Shown: one piece after another, positions 31,301 to 43,700 of the stretch
Numbering within the stretch: the first letter of the stretch is position 1
Layout of the letters: every line of letters begins with the position of its first letter
NCBI GenBank assembly: GCA_963969345.1
Contig: OZ017770.1
Span: 629,246 to 693,245 of the forward strand
Direction of reading: 5' to 3'
Source of the DNA: Turbatrix aceti
Taxonomy: Eukaryota; Nematoda; Chromadorea; Rhabditida; Panagrolaimidae
DNA length: 64,000 nucleotides
The notes under the pieces: model-generated
The model's input: only the letters and a program-made list of their open reading frames with translations
Told to the model about the DNA's origin: nothing
The model's database searches: none
Translations under genes and position numbers: made by a program

Positions 31301-32702
31301 ACTAAAAGGTAAAATTGAAGCAAAATTTACTAATAGTTTTTCAAATTGTTGAAAAATATGAACTAAAAAACTTTAAATACACGTTGTTATTCACAATTAC
31401 TTGAAATACGCAAACTTTGGTTCATATTTGATCGTTTTGAATCTATTTTTTGATAAAAATTTAAATTTCTTAGATCCACAGATGATTCAATGAAACTAAA
31501 GGTCTAGAAGCAAAAATATTACCTGCACAGTTGCTGCTACACATACTGAACTAACTACATAAGCATTTGGGAAAATTACGAAAGAAAACATAAGCAGCAG
31601 AGAAGACACAACGGAAAAAAGCGGCAGGCAGCAATGCTTTCAAAACCCCCTTTCCGAAAATGTTGTACCGGGAGCAAAAAAGTGATCGCATTCAAATGGG
31701 AAGGAAGCTAAAACTACTGTCAAGAAAGCATGGATGCATCCACTGTCAATAAAGAAAGCATGGATTACGCAGCATCAAAGCAGCAATTTACGTGTCCAAA
31801 CAGTTTTTGCCATCACGGAAGCAAAACTGAATAACGATTACGACAAATACAGAGCATTTCAAGCAAAGCGATAAAACGAACGCCCAAAATACGACTACGA
31901 ACAAAAAAAACTCGGCAAAAACCAATCGATCGATGATTTGACTCACAATCACTCTGAAACAAATCTCAAAAAAAGGCAGGTCAAAGGGTGCGTGCAGATA
32001 ATGGACGGAAGTAGAATAGGCGCTGCGAGACTCCTCGGTCATCATGATACATTTTGAGAGAACGGTGTGCGTCTTCGATATTATTTTTGGCGGGTCATCT
32101 GTTGAGCATGCCGATTTTTTTGTTAACTTATTGCTACGTTTTTTTCTCAAACGTTGATGGACGTATAATAATGTACCTTGTTTTGTTTCTTTGTTTTTTT
32201 TTTGTGTGCATTGCATTAGTTTAGTTAGATTGTGCGTGGATAAAATTCAGTTTTTTTTTTTTAATTTTTTTATAAATCGATGTGCTATTTATTAACTAAA
32301 AGCGCGATTCCTGCCAGACGCAGTTTTTTCTTCGGCTTTGGCGTTTTTATTCTAAATACTGGAATAATACGTCCAATTCATAATTACATTTTGCAGTTTT
32401 GCAAATAGTTTTTTTTTCAAAATAATGCCTGATCTTTTTTGAAAAAGTATGACGAATCATGCTTGCCTTGTTTTTCACAAGCACTAGAATTCTCTGAAGA
32501 TGAGTCGTATCAAGAAGCACCCTGCCACTTCCCCGGAAATGATTCAATTTTTTTCCCTCCAAACAGTGAAATAAGTTACAGTTCCCAGAACTGAGCGCCC
32601 TAACAAACAGCCCACACGTTTGCGTGATTCTGTTTCGACTGCATTATGTGTTTACTGCACACGCCACGAAAACAAATAAAACGAGAAATACAAGGATGAG
32701 CA
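25333..32702. other. Long gene-poor spacer
   Basis: About 7.4 kb, AT-rich with very frequent A-runs of 4-9 bases. No family-level coding match, tRNA or CRISPR was seen. A coding-like island without a recognised family lies at about 30940-31142, followed by GC-rich inverted motifs (31165-31300). A 13-base unit is repeated twice near 30784-30807. On the minus strand AATAAA at 32293-32288 lies about 410 bases after the methyltransferase-like stop and could serve its 3' end. Confidence 0.4.
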
Positions 32703-34360
32703 TCAGTGTTTGACAATGATCCACGTTCCACCACCGTATGGCAAAAGAGAAGCCGCAACTCTGGGATCGCCTTTGATACGAAGATTTGTTGCTTGCATTG
32801 TTTTAATTTCAGGTGTCATGGATTCATTGCCGGATATGACGCCACCGTTTAGCAGCGCCTAAAATAAATTCTATAGAAGTTTGTGATTTTTTCATTAATA
32901 AAATGTTTACATCTGTGATGATCAAAAGACCATTAGATCGAAGAAGTCGGATTGAATGCTCGTAGTTGTCGAGAGTATTATTGCGATGAAGATCGTTGAT
33001 AATGACAAAATCAAATGCGCTTGGCTCGTGAGCAGCGAGACGCGTGATGGCTTTGTCGATAGGCTCGACAGAACGGATCTGAATTCTTGACAAAATACCC
33101 GAACGTTGGGCGTATTTCATTCCAATGCGGTCCCAGTAGTGGAGATATTCTGGGTATTCAAGTCCAATTACGATGCTTCGGGGATCCATAACACTGGCAA
33201 TGCCAACAACAACGAGGCCGGTGAAAACACCGACTACGAGACTTCTGCTTGGTTTGTATAGTTGCATAAGACTTGTCGCGAGGCGTACTACTTCGGGTGT
33301 AGCAGTTGTTTTCCAAGTTGGAGGTGGCGCAATTTGCATCGACTGGGTGTCCTGTAATTTTTATTGCTTTGTAAGCGATGTTGTTGTTAATAATTTAGTA
33401 ACAAACTGTGCGTTTCATGAACGACAAAATGCATCATACAAATAAGTATTGAATTCGTGAAAGCAAATTACAAGGCCAGGTAATATTTTTGAATACTCAC
33501 CCGGAAAACCGCATTCAGAATTTCTGTATTGGGTGTACCATAGGCATAGCAGTATTGAAAGACGGCATCACGAGTGTCGAAGCTTCGAAGTTTCACATAA
33601 CATTGCGTTCCAGGCACTGTAGCTTTTTTTTGTGCTCACTAACAAAATAAAATAATAACTTACGGCAAGAATCACAGGTTCTTTGCGATGCTTCTCCATT
33701 TGGGTTTCCCTTTGAGTGAAAAAGCGTTAATGAAGATGTGCTTGTTGTCAACACAGTTCCCACCGGCGGCTGCGGAGTTGTTGTTGACAAGATATTTTGC
33801 ACATTGTTGATAGCAATATTTGGCCTTTGTGGAGGCGTAGGCATTGCTGGGGTCGTTGATTTGAAAGGAACGCGGGATCTTGTAGGCTGTGGCTTGAAAG
33901 AAGTTGTTGTAAGTGGTGTTGTGGTTGTTTTGGACGGCACTGTAACAATATCATGTTATCACACACGGAAAAAACGATTCAAGCATACCCGAAGATGTAA
34001 TATTTCTAATCCATGGTTTTAAAATTAAATCGTGTGGCGAAACGGGGATTTGGGTAGTTGTATTTTTACTCGTGCTATCAACAAAGTCGGTGTACAAATC
34101 ACCGAACACAATTTCAAGGAGTTTGTGAAGCCAATTGAAATCTGCTAAAACTAAAAACAACTGAGTTTACACGTCAACATATGTCTAAACTCACACTTGG
34201 ATTTTGTTCTGGGTTCTGGCTCTCCAAAGCTACCAGGCCCAATTTCCGACGGAATGGAAACTGCCTGTAAATCATGCTTTATTTTAGGCAACAAAAAGTC
34301 CAAACTTACAACTTGTATTAGCGCAACAATAATTACAAAAAACACAGTTCTGTGTATCAT
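32703..34360 (-). CDS. Divergent O-methyltransferase-like protein with signal sequence and Thr/Pro-rich linker
   Basis: Probable SAM-dependent methyltransferase fold of the caffeoyl-CoA/catechol O-methyltransferase type (nematode comt-like), in the secretory pathway. Exons (minus strand): 34360-34310, 34264-34195, 34150-33989, 33939-33664, 33616-33501, 33351-32911 and 32858-32703, giving 423 aa with all phases consistent. Residues 1-17 are a signal peptide or signal anchor (MIHRTVFFVIIVALIQV). Residues about 96-186 are Thr/Ser/Pro-rich and mucin-like. The catalytic-type domain spans about 190-423. It has motif I VVGVFTG (264-270) and acidic EYPEY after strand 2, then FDFVIINDLHRNN (337-350) and GLLIITD (366-372), and near the C-terminus LLPYGGGTWIIVK. 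Where active family members have the metal ligands of IDADK and DN, this protein reads IND and TD, so catalysis may be changed or lost. ATG 34360 was preferred because it opens directly into the signal sequence. Confidence 0.75.
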
Positions 34361-37300
34361 TGTTCTTATTGCCAATGGTCAAGAAATTAATGAAAGCGTA
34401 TAATATTTTTCTCGGACTTTTATAAGACAAGCGGTGTCACGACATATCTATCTTCCTTGACAGGTTAATTTTTACTGTCGCAAAAACAATCTGTCAGTTG
34501 ATTTGTGTTATTTTGTATTTGCTTTGTTCATTCCCTGTTTACCTTATAACGTCCCTTACTTGACCACGCCAATTCGCCTGCATTTGCAATTGCAGAAAAA
34601 AAAGTCTGTCAAATTTTTGTCGAAATACGATTCGATTCGCTCTTTCTTAGTTTAACGTGAAATGGTGCTGACGTACAATAATTTCTGACCATCAGTGAGA
34701 ACTTTTTTAACCCTCATTTGTCCTCCATTTTAACATGCAAATGGCCTTTTGAAGACGAATAGCTTTTTTCACACTTTTGTAAAACGGTTATGCCATGTTA
34801 TTTTTTTACGATCGTCGCCAAAGAAGTGAACATCCATGTGTAAAACATGTTGAGTCAACCGTAAAAATTTTAGAATATTTTTTTGTATTTTTTTTGGGGC
34901 ACAATGTATTGAACGTATCAATTAGACCGTCAACGAATCATGGATATCGTTTGATAATTCGAACAAGAAGGTTGTGATTCTCTGAAAAAAAGGAAGCACG
35001 GGTTTTGGAAGCAGGAAGATTTTTTTCGTGCCAGGGTCCGATTGTACTTTGCAAAAAAAGAACGAACATTCGACAACATGTTTAATCCAAGTCAAGAGTT
35101 TTGTGGTTTCGTTTTTTAGCCCCCTTTTTGTGTCTAATCATGACAAATCGCTTTTTAAGGACAACATGCAGTAGTCACAAGCCGAAATTTTGTTTTGCAA
35201 CAAGTCTGTTAGCTTGTATATATACAAAATCGAGAAAAAACATTGTATACTGTGTACAAAAAGCCAAGTCAGGCATAAACATTTAAAGCCGTCGTATGCT
35301 GACCTCAATATACGTAATACCGTGTTTTGAGAAATTATTTTGCTTTTAATTAATCAGGCACCATGTTTTAACATATGAATTCTCGTGAATTCATTTTCAA
35401 TATATTACTATCAAAGTAAACAATACAGTATGCAGCTGAATACTAATCATGGGTTCACGCAGAGCGACGTCTCGCTGCTATCATTCTTCAACGCTTAATT
35501 TCAAACATGTTCACCTGTACTGTACCTGGTTAGCATCTTGTGCCAAAGTACTGTTTCATGCTGTGTATTGTCGTGGACAAAGATAAATTTGTTTTGTCTT
35601 ATACTTTACGCCTATGTGATTTCACACAATTGCGAATACTGGAAATTTGTTTAGTCTAGGTTAGTGTGCAGCCCAACAAAAATGAACAACGTCAAAAGGC
35701 AAATTCAGGAAGAGTCTTGCTTATTGGTTCGTCAGGCGTACACACTCCACATCCGGAGGACAAAATCCACAGTCAGCCATTGGCTGGGTGTAGGCATGAT
35801 GAAAAAGTAAATCTACGACCAATTTTTCGACATGTGGTATATACATACATCGAAGAGCTCAACACCATAATTCATGTCGAGGCCTTCATCCCTCTTTCAC
35901 TCTATCGCCAGTATAGTTTGATGAAAAAAATAGTGAGTCTGTCACTATTCTGTTCGTTATTAAGTTGTGATGACAATTTTGACTCTGTTGCCAACGGGTC
36001 GGTAACAAGGGAGGAGTGAAGAGGAGAACGTGCAAAAGTCCGAGAGCTGTTGTCTGCCTGCCTTCTGACGGCGCGGCGTGCTGTATGTGGTCGCTCGAAT
36101 CTCCTCCTTTCCTCACAGAGCCCCTCATACCGCATACAAGAGCCGACGACCAACAAAACAAATCAGTCAAGCGAAGCCAACAGGATGCCAGTATGCTCGA
36201 ATTCAGTTCGTTTTAAAGCCTCTCGACAAGACAAGCAGTTAACACTCGTCTGGTTACCAATTGCCATTTTGTACTGATTAATCTTTGTGTGATATATCAC
36301 GCTTGCGATAACCCGTTTTACATGAGTAAATTTCTTAAACTATGCTGCTGTTGCAGGAGTGACTTCGGTGAATCTAATCGTCGGACCGTAAGACGAACTC
36401 AGGCGTGTGTGAACACAACTGAAGTCAAGCGCGCATCGCCAGTCGACGAGCCAAATTTCACCCTTGTGTGATTAGCGTGCCAAATCAGGTAGGCAAGAAT
36501 TGTTCTGTCAACGAATACATTTATTGATGATTTAAAATGCGATTAGTTATGTCGGCATGAACAGACAATTTTTCATTCACTCATTGATCACTCCTCTCTC
36601 TTTTATATTTCATCCCTTTTCGTATTTTTTGGCCATATTTGTATTGGTAGTTTCCTTTTCGTTTTTGAATTTTTCTATAGGTATCAGCAACCCCCCCCCC
36701 CATTTTTTGATACTGATTACCTGATTTAATTAAATCTTGTCTTGCTATGTAATTAATTAGATACGTCACAACTCAGGTGTCTGATACGGTATACGGTATG
36801 CCGTTATTGAACTTTCCCGAATTACCTTGCCTTTTTATGCGGATCCTGCTTTGTTTTGCCGCAAAAAGACTACAACGGATCGCGCACAGCCGACAATGTG
36901 TCTTTTATCCTCGTTTCTAAATTAGTGTGCGCAAAGGTTTCATCACTCGCGGTTACAATTGTCACCATGGGATCGTATTACCAGTGCAAGGACGGCGCAT
37001 TCCCGGACATCATTACACTTATCGAATTATCCTATTTTAGATACACTACCGGCAACTTCTTTGTTTTCGTCCTGCGCATGTTTCCGGTTGTCAGGGTGCC
37101 ACTAATTACAGCGCAGAGGTTAATGAAAGTTGATCTACTCACCTCATCATTTTCCTCTTTTGCCTTTATTTTTTTGCCGCAATTAGACAATAATGCACTC
37201 ACGTTGGATAGTTTTGACAAATGCATCCTTAATTCGAGCAAAATGAAAGCTACGGTAGAATTATTAAATTGATTTTTGAGCAAATTTTTTGTGGTCTGGG

Positions 37301-40300
37301 AAAGGATAGAATTTTTTTACTGAATATACAGCAGTGTGTTATCATGCAAAAATCTAAATCCGTAAAAATTACATTTTTAAGCCAATTTTGAAGCTTAAAT
37401 GGATGGTTTTGATGCTTTCAACCCTAACGGCCATAGGCTTTGGGATCAATGTTGTAACGTGCCTGACACACCAGACCGCCGGGTATTCTGGGCAATTATT
37501 ATCTTTACATTTTGAAAGCTACAATCATAGATGCTGCATAGATCGTTCAGGATGACTTTTTATTGTATTCTGGATTTGTCAGAACGGATTTGAACAAAGC
37601 AAAAATTTTTCCTCGCTACCAGGGGATTAGCCGAAAATCACACTGTAACTCAGGTGGTGGTGTGCTTAATAAGAGGAATTGCCGACATCGTTCGTGCTTG
37701 CTGACAAGATGTTACCGCGGCATTTGACTGCTAACAAGCTTGCGCAGGTCATGCAAGCGCAAAATTTTGCTAATTACTCTGACAGGTTGGAAAAGCTTGT
37801 TGCAGAGAAGCTGTTCTAAAAACCATGTTCCGGCGAACACAAAAACATGGAACGATGGATGTGTTTTAGAGAATAAAAACGTTTTTATTGTCAACGTTAC
37901 TTTTGTGTCTGCGAAACTGTAGGCGTTTTCTCATATCAGTTTAAAACAATAAAAAAAATCCAGCCAAATTCAGATCAATAACTAGTTTTAAAAAATAACG
38001 TATGCAACGCAACGTTAAAGATTCTTGTGAGATGCAGCGAAAATTTTTTTACTATAAAGTATGATTTGCCCCTATTTTGTCACTCGCTAACCTTTTTTGC
38101 ACTTAAGCTGTTGCAACCGTGGCTGAATCCTTTTCCCGGACCTTGGCACGATACTGTGACGCAAGAAAACTAGATACCCCGTCACGATAACGCATGTGCC
38201 AAACTTGTCAGGTGCGATCGGATACAAATTGCCATCTACAGAGACATGACGATGACAACACGAGATTAAACGAGGCAATGAGAAAGAGAATGAAACTTTT
38301 TTTTCCTTCAAGAACAATTGAAATATTAATTTGTCGCTTTGACACTTTTGATACAGTTGCGGCAGTTGCGGAAAATGTATGACAGCTTTGACGAATGAAC
38401 TGTTTTTGCGATGTAAATTGCTTAGCCAATAATTTTTAGCGGCACAGGCGAATTGAGACCAATTCCTTCTTGCAACAAATTTGGGGTTCAACTTTATTGC
38501 ATGGTTTCTTGTATACTTTTTGCCATATGCTTCTTTTTTTGCTTATTTTCACTGTTGCCCGACATTGGCAGCATTAGCGACGTCAATCCAAGTCAAAACC
38601 TCTCTCTTCTTAATCCCTCACGATGCTTCTTAACAGTTAATGCGATCTCAATCTTCACCACACTTAACTTGGTCTATCTGAAAGGTTGCGCAAGATGACA
38701 CGTCTGCGCCGGATGCGCTAATTGCCGGGATTGACTTCCTTTTCGTTAGGACCATGATCTGTCAGCTAGAATGTAACATTTTGGGATACTTTGTTCAAGA
38801 TGATCAATTATGTCAAAATAAGAAGACAAAACAGACAAATTAGCGATACATGAAAACTGTTGCCTCTAAACCACAAAAAGTGGTGGCATTTTGCTTTTTT
38901 TCTGTCACAAGCTTTTAATTACATTTGACTGATGATTAGACGTAACTGGTAACCAGAGATTACGATAACCTTGCGGAATCAATGGCAGATGAAAATGTCA
39001 AATTAACCCCGACGTAAGCAAGAAATTACATTTTCTGTTAAATTATTTTTTTTGCGTTGTTTGGAATAATGGTTTTGTCACATGACTGCAAATCCATACT
39101 TTTTTAAGGCATCATTCACAACCGTTTTTTAGTTGGAATAAGAAGAAACCCTTTAGCAAGGCGTAGGCAGTAGTGGTAGCATGATTTCTTTTTTTTCGCA
39201 GCGTCGGTCGCCTTTAGCTGCTGCAAAATTCCAGAATGGCGAGAAGAAGAGAAAACCAAAAAAGAAACGAAGGCGGGACTGCATTATCGTAGTCGCCGAA
39301 GAGTGGGATTGGTAGGAAAATGCGTTGAGTGATGATGTGACTGGCTACCGTGGTGAAAAAGGCGGAGTAACGAGATGTGTTATTGAACGCCAACATGTCC
39401 TGACGGATGCACCTAACATGGAAAGAACGTCTCATAATACACAATAACATCAACCATGAACCAACGACGACGAAGAACAACCGAAAAGGCAATAGGAAAC
39501 AGAAAGAACGACGATGAAACAAACCATACCGCAAAACAATCCTGATTGCGCCGTATTCAGTGCATAAGGCACACCGGGGGTCAAAGGGCGTGTATCGGGA
39601 GCGAGTTTGAAATTTACCTGACTCCGGCATGGAAGTCGACGGTCAATACCAAATTAATCCTCTAAAGATATGAAAGCCTCTGCGTTGCTTGATCCCTTGG
39701 TCTTTAACTTGCTTTTTTTTAGTCTATCGTTATCTTTTGAGTAACTATCCTCAACATCGCTTTTCTAACAAATTGCTGTCGTCTATTATGACAACCTGAA
39801 ATCTTGTATAAAAACGCGTTGAACCGTTTGATTGATCAAACAAGCGGAATGACTTACTTACGGAAAAATCTTTTGCCAAAACACGCCTGATTAATTTGCA
39901 ATTCTGCCTAGTTTGACAAAAATCATTTGATTTTCCGCTTCAACTCTTCAAATCTATATTCACTGTTAGGTCCACCCTAATAAAGGCACAACCAGGAGCA
40001 CGCCGAAAATACGAAGACAGCCATTGTAGCGATGAACCCCGTAGGCATGGACGGTGGGCTTTGTTGGCACACGACAAGTGACGTTCGTAAGACACAAATA
40101 TATAGTCCGTCTTCCTTGCCTGTGGGGTCCATGAATGCTTTTGAAATACGCTACAACTGCCCTCCCCAGTTTTTCGTTCAGTGTTTTCGTCAAGATTTCT
40201 TACAAACGTCGGCAACGATATTTACGCCTTACTGGGTAGCATCGTTGCAAATTTGCATGTCTGCCCGTGTCCATTTTTCGTGCCGTTATCCCCTCTAGCT

Positions 40301-40703
40301 TACTTCCCTCATCAATGAAGCACACAATGTAAATGATGACAAGCATGGATGCACAAATTACGCGCTTCAACGATTGTACTATAGAAATGTTGTCGGAGGG
40401 CAATATTGCACTTGTTGGTTTAAGCCGTGTTGTCGACAGTTTGCTTTCACGTTGCAATAACTTTTTCTTGAACGGTCTCTTCGAATCATGCCATACCTTG
40501 GGTCTGCAACGCAAAGGTTTGTTCTGTTGCCAATCATGCCACAAAAATTATATACCTTTTGGAAAAATTATATTTTTTCTATGCTTTTCTCGTTGTATTT
40601 TACTACCACAAATTCTAATCGATAATTGCGTTTTTCAGCCAATCACGGCCTATTTTACTGATTGCCGACAAAACTCAACTTTTGTCTGCTTTCTATAATT
40701 TCA
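34361..40703. other. Gene-poor spacer upstream of vab-3 and the methyltransferase-like gene
   Basis: About 6.3 kb. Divergent spacer likely to contain cis-regulatory DNA for both genes. Open frames here (for example 36856-37272 plus, 39214-39630 minus) have no recognisable family, no signal peptide and no supporting splice pattern. A run of 11 C lies at 36691-36701. Confidence 0.4.
36691..36701 (+). repeat. Poly-C tract
   Basis: Eleven consecutive C residues in an otherwise AT-rich spacer. Confidence 0.9.
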
Positions 40704-43700
40704 ATGATTCACGGATTTCAAGATCAGAATATTATGCCGGCGAACAGGGGTAAGTCTTTTTTACGCGTTTACTATTTTTCTACACGCGTTATTTGCCATC
40801 TGTAATCATCGTGCACTCTGAATCTTATCTTTCTGTAGTTCTACTTTTAGCCTTTTTTAATTGAAATCTTTTGCATTAGCCGCGTATATATGGATTCTCC
40901 TTTCTTGCGGAATGCATTTTATTTTCGAAATTAGATTTGTATCGTACCTGTGTGATGATAGGTTCTTTGGCGCCAAAAAATCGACTTGTAAAAACAAAAA
41001 TTGCGTTAAAGGCTCGAATGAGGCCGCATCGTCTTTTTTTGAAGAGAGAATTGCATGGTTTTTAACATTAGGTTTTTTGTTATAAACTTGATCGGCGTTC
41101 TTCCGTTTCAAGGACCCCACCGTTCGTTTTTCATCGAAGGCCTTGTTCGACAAAAAAAAGCATAAAAAATTAACGGTTATTCCGCAGTTTGTCGTCGTTA
41201 GAAAAAAAAAATTGCGCGCGATCAATTCGCCTTTATTTCTACTTGACAATGGCTCATTTTAACGTCGTTTTTTGTTGCAATTTTGATGACTGAAAGTACG
41301 TGAATACACCTTTGGGGGTTTTTTTCCTCATCGATTTTTTAAATTTTAATACATTTGTTTTAAAATCATTCTGCATAATCAGCTGTAGTCACGCTTTTTT
41401 ACCGTAATTCAGTTTCATAGACGCCCGCTTGTCAGATGAACATAGCGATGCATCGGCGGAATTTATTGACTTTACAACCAGCGTTGAAGGGGTCGCTAAA
41501 ATTCAAATTTTATTTTTTTGTTTTACACGACGAAGAATTTTGTAACTCATTGTTTATTAAAGAACCAAAATAGTCCGACCCAGGAGAGGGAGAAGCACAG
41601 TCAATTTTCCCTTGACGAGGGGGCTTTGTGCGGAGAACGACATTTTGTCGCTGGAAGCAATAGCAGATTGAGGCAACAATACACCCATCAGAAGCACTTT
41701 CACCGCCAATTTTGTGAAGTCTATTCTTTGGTTTTCTTTTAAAATTGGCAAGTGTTATCGTTTTCAAGCCGGTTTTATTCTCTGTGCCTATGTTTTTGAA
41801 TTCACTCCATGGATTGGATTGAGCGGGCAGGCAGGCAGGGGAGGCACACCGCTGCTTCTTGCTTCCTATGTCGGTGTCATTGCCGACGAAAATCATGCTG
41901 CCACCAATTGAGGGCTCTTTGTTATTCATTTTGGCACACTTTTGCGTAATACAAACGATCCACAAGACGGGGTTGAGGAAAGTTGTCAATCAGGATCGGG
42001 ATTGGTTGCGCGCCTTTTCTTTCGGCAACCATCCGACCCCTGCGGCGCGACTTGTCAGCGGATACTCTGCGCCGCAATAGACCTCAATTATGGCCGGAAA
42101 ACGGCATGCGAAACAGAAACCCCAGCGTCGGCGTCTTCAAAATCTTAATCCGATGATGTTTTTTTGGTCTCGGCAAAAGTCAAATTCAATTCTAACAATG
42201 TGGTAATTAAGAGGGAATAGAAACGAAAACCAGAGTGTTTGCTGGCTTACATATTTTGATTTTGCATGTCACCAACAAAATTTTTGCACGACACTTTCAA
42301 TTACCGTATTTTCAAGTTAATCACAGATTCTATTGGTTATTGACAAATGCGTTTTTATCAGTGATTTGAATCGACATGCTACCCCATGTTACAAATGACA
42401 ACCAGTTATCGGGCGTTTTGTGATACCGTATGAAAGTAACCAACGTCGTCGACTGCGTACATTAGTGTAGACGCGAGGGGTAAATTTAAGTAGTTCCTGT
42501 AGACGCGATTTGTTCTGCGTTGGGGGTGCTGACAACGGCTTAGGCTGCTACATGACAGCGGACATGGCCACAATCGAGGGGAGCGCAAGAGCAAGAACGA
42601 GAGAGAGTAGATTGACTCGACAATTTAAAATCAGTGACCCGTAATATACGGCAAAAATCTCATGAACAACATCCATCGTACACGATGAGACAGTATCGTC
42701 GAGGCATTCATTACACAGGATAGGGAAACACGTGTTGCTTTACTCAGTTACCGCTCTGCTCTGGTTTCATTGACTGAATTGCCATTATGCCCTTACTTGA
42801 GATTCAAATCTGTCCAAAATCGCAAACAGCAGGAGTGCTCATTGTTTGGGGTACTCTATTGTCACGATTACGGGTGCAGAGAAAATGATGACAACGGCGA
42901 TCAAAAACACTTCAGATCCGTTAATCCTCTTTTTTCTTCGTTTTTAAAAACAATGAAGTCAATTATGAATGTGATATTTAGATCTCTCGGGACATACAGG
43001 TGTCAACCAGCTTGGTGGTGTCTTCGTCAATGGCAGGCCGTTGCCAGACAACACGAGGCAAAAAATCGTTGATCTCGCAAAAGAAGGCATGCGACCGTGT
43101 GATATATCCAGATTACTACAGGTTTCCAATGGGTAAGGAAACCCTAAACCAAGTTTGCAAACAACATTTAATTTCAGATGCGTATCAAAAATTTTATGTC
43201 GGTACTACGAATCCGGTACCATTAGACCACGTGCCATTGGTGGATCAAAGCCACGTGTTGCAACGAGTAGTGTATGTGATAAAATAGCAACATACAAACA
43301 GGAACAACCGTCAATATTTGCATGGGAAATTCGTGACAAACTTTTGGCTGATAACGTCTGTACGAATGAAACCATACCAAGTGTAAGCAGCGAATTTTTT
43401 CATTTTTAGCGCAACGGGATATCTATCTGTCGAAGAAAACAGGATCCATTTTCTCTCTAATACAGCATGTGTTTTTGAATAACGTAAAGGAAGTTTAGCA
43501 ACACACTATTTTTTCCTTTTGTTAGAAAGTTTGTTGTTATGATTTGCATTTTCTCATGCAGAGGCAGAGCTGTTGCATGCCGATGTGAAATAAAATATTG
43601 CACGGCGCTGCTTTTTTAATCAACAGGTTTTTGATAATAACATGCACTTCTGATGTCTTTTTAGGTTTCATCCATCAATCGAGTACTCAGAAATTTGGCT

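Noticed and set aside
37584..37600. Reverse B-box-like GGATTTGAAC.
   Set aside because: No T-stem or acceptor-stem pairing and no A box at a suitable distance.
39214..39630. 138-codon minus-strand frame with hydrophobic segments, starting at a true ATG.
   Set aside because: No coherent membrane topology or family signature. A GTAAAT donor four codons in suggests that, even if transcribed, the frame would not be read intact.
41510..41989. 159-codon minus-strand frame in the first vab-3 intron.
   Set aside because: Ordinary composition, no domain, no splice support. Compatible with a chance frame.
42787..42850. Alternative first coding exon of vab-3 (ATG to a GTACTC donor, phase 1).
   Set aside because: Phase fits, but the donor is weaker and the peptide lacks Pax-like character. 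40704-40749 has a consensus donor. Kept only as a competing hypothesis.
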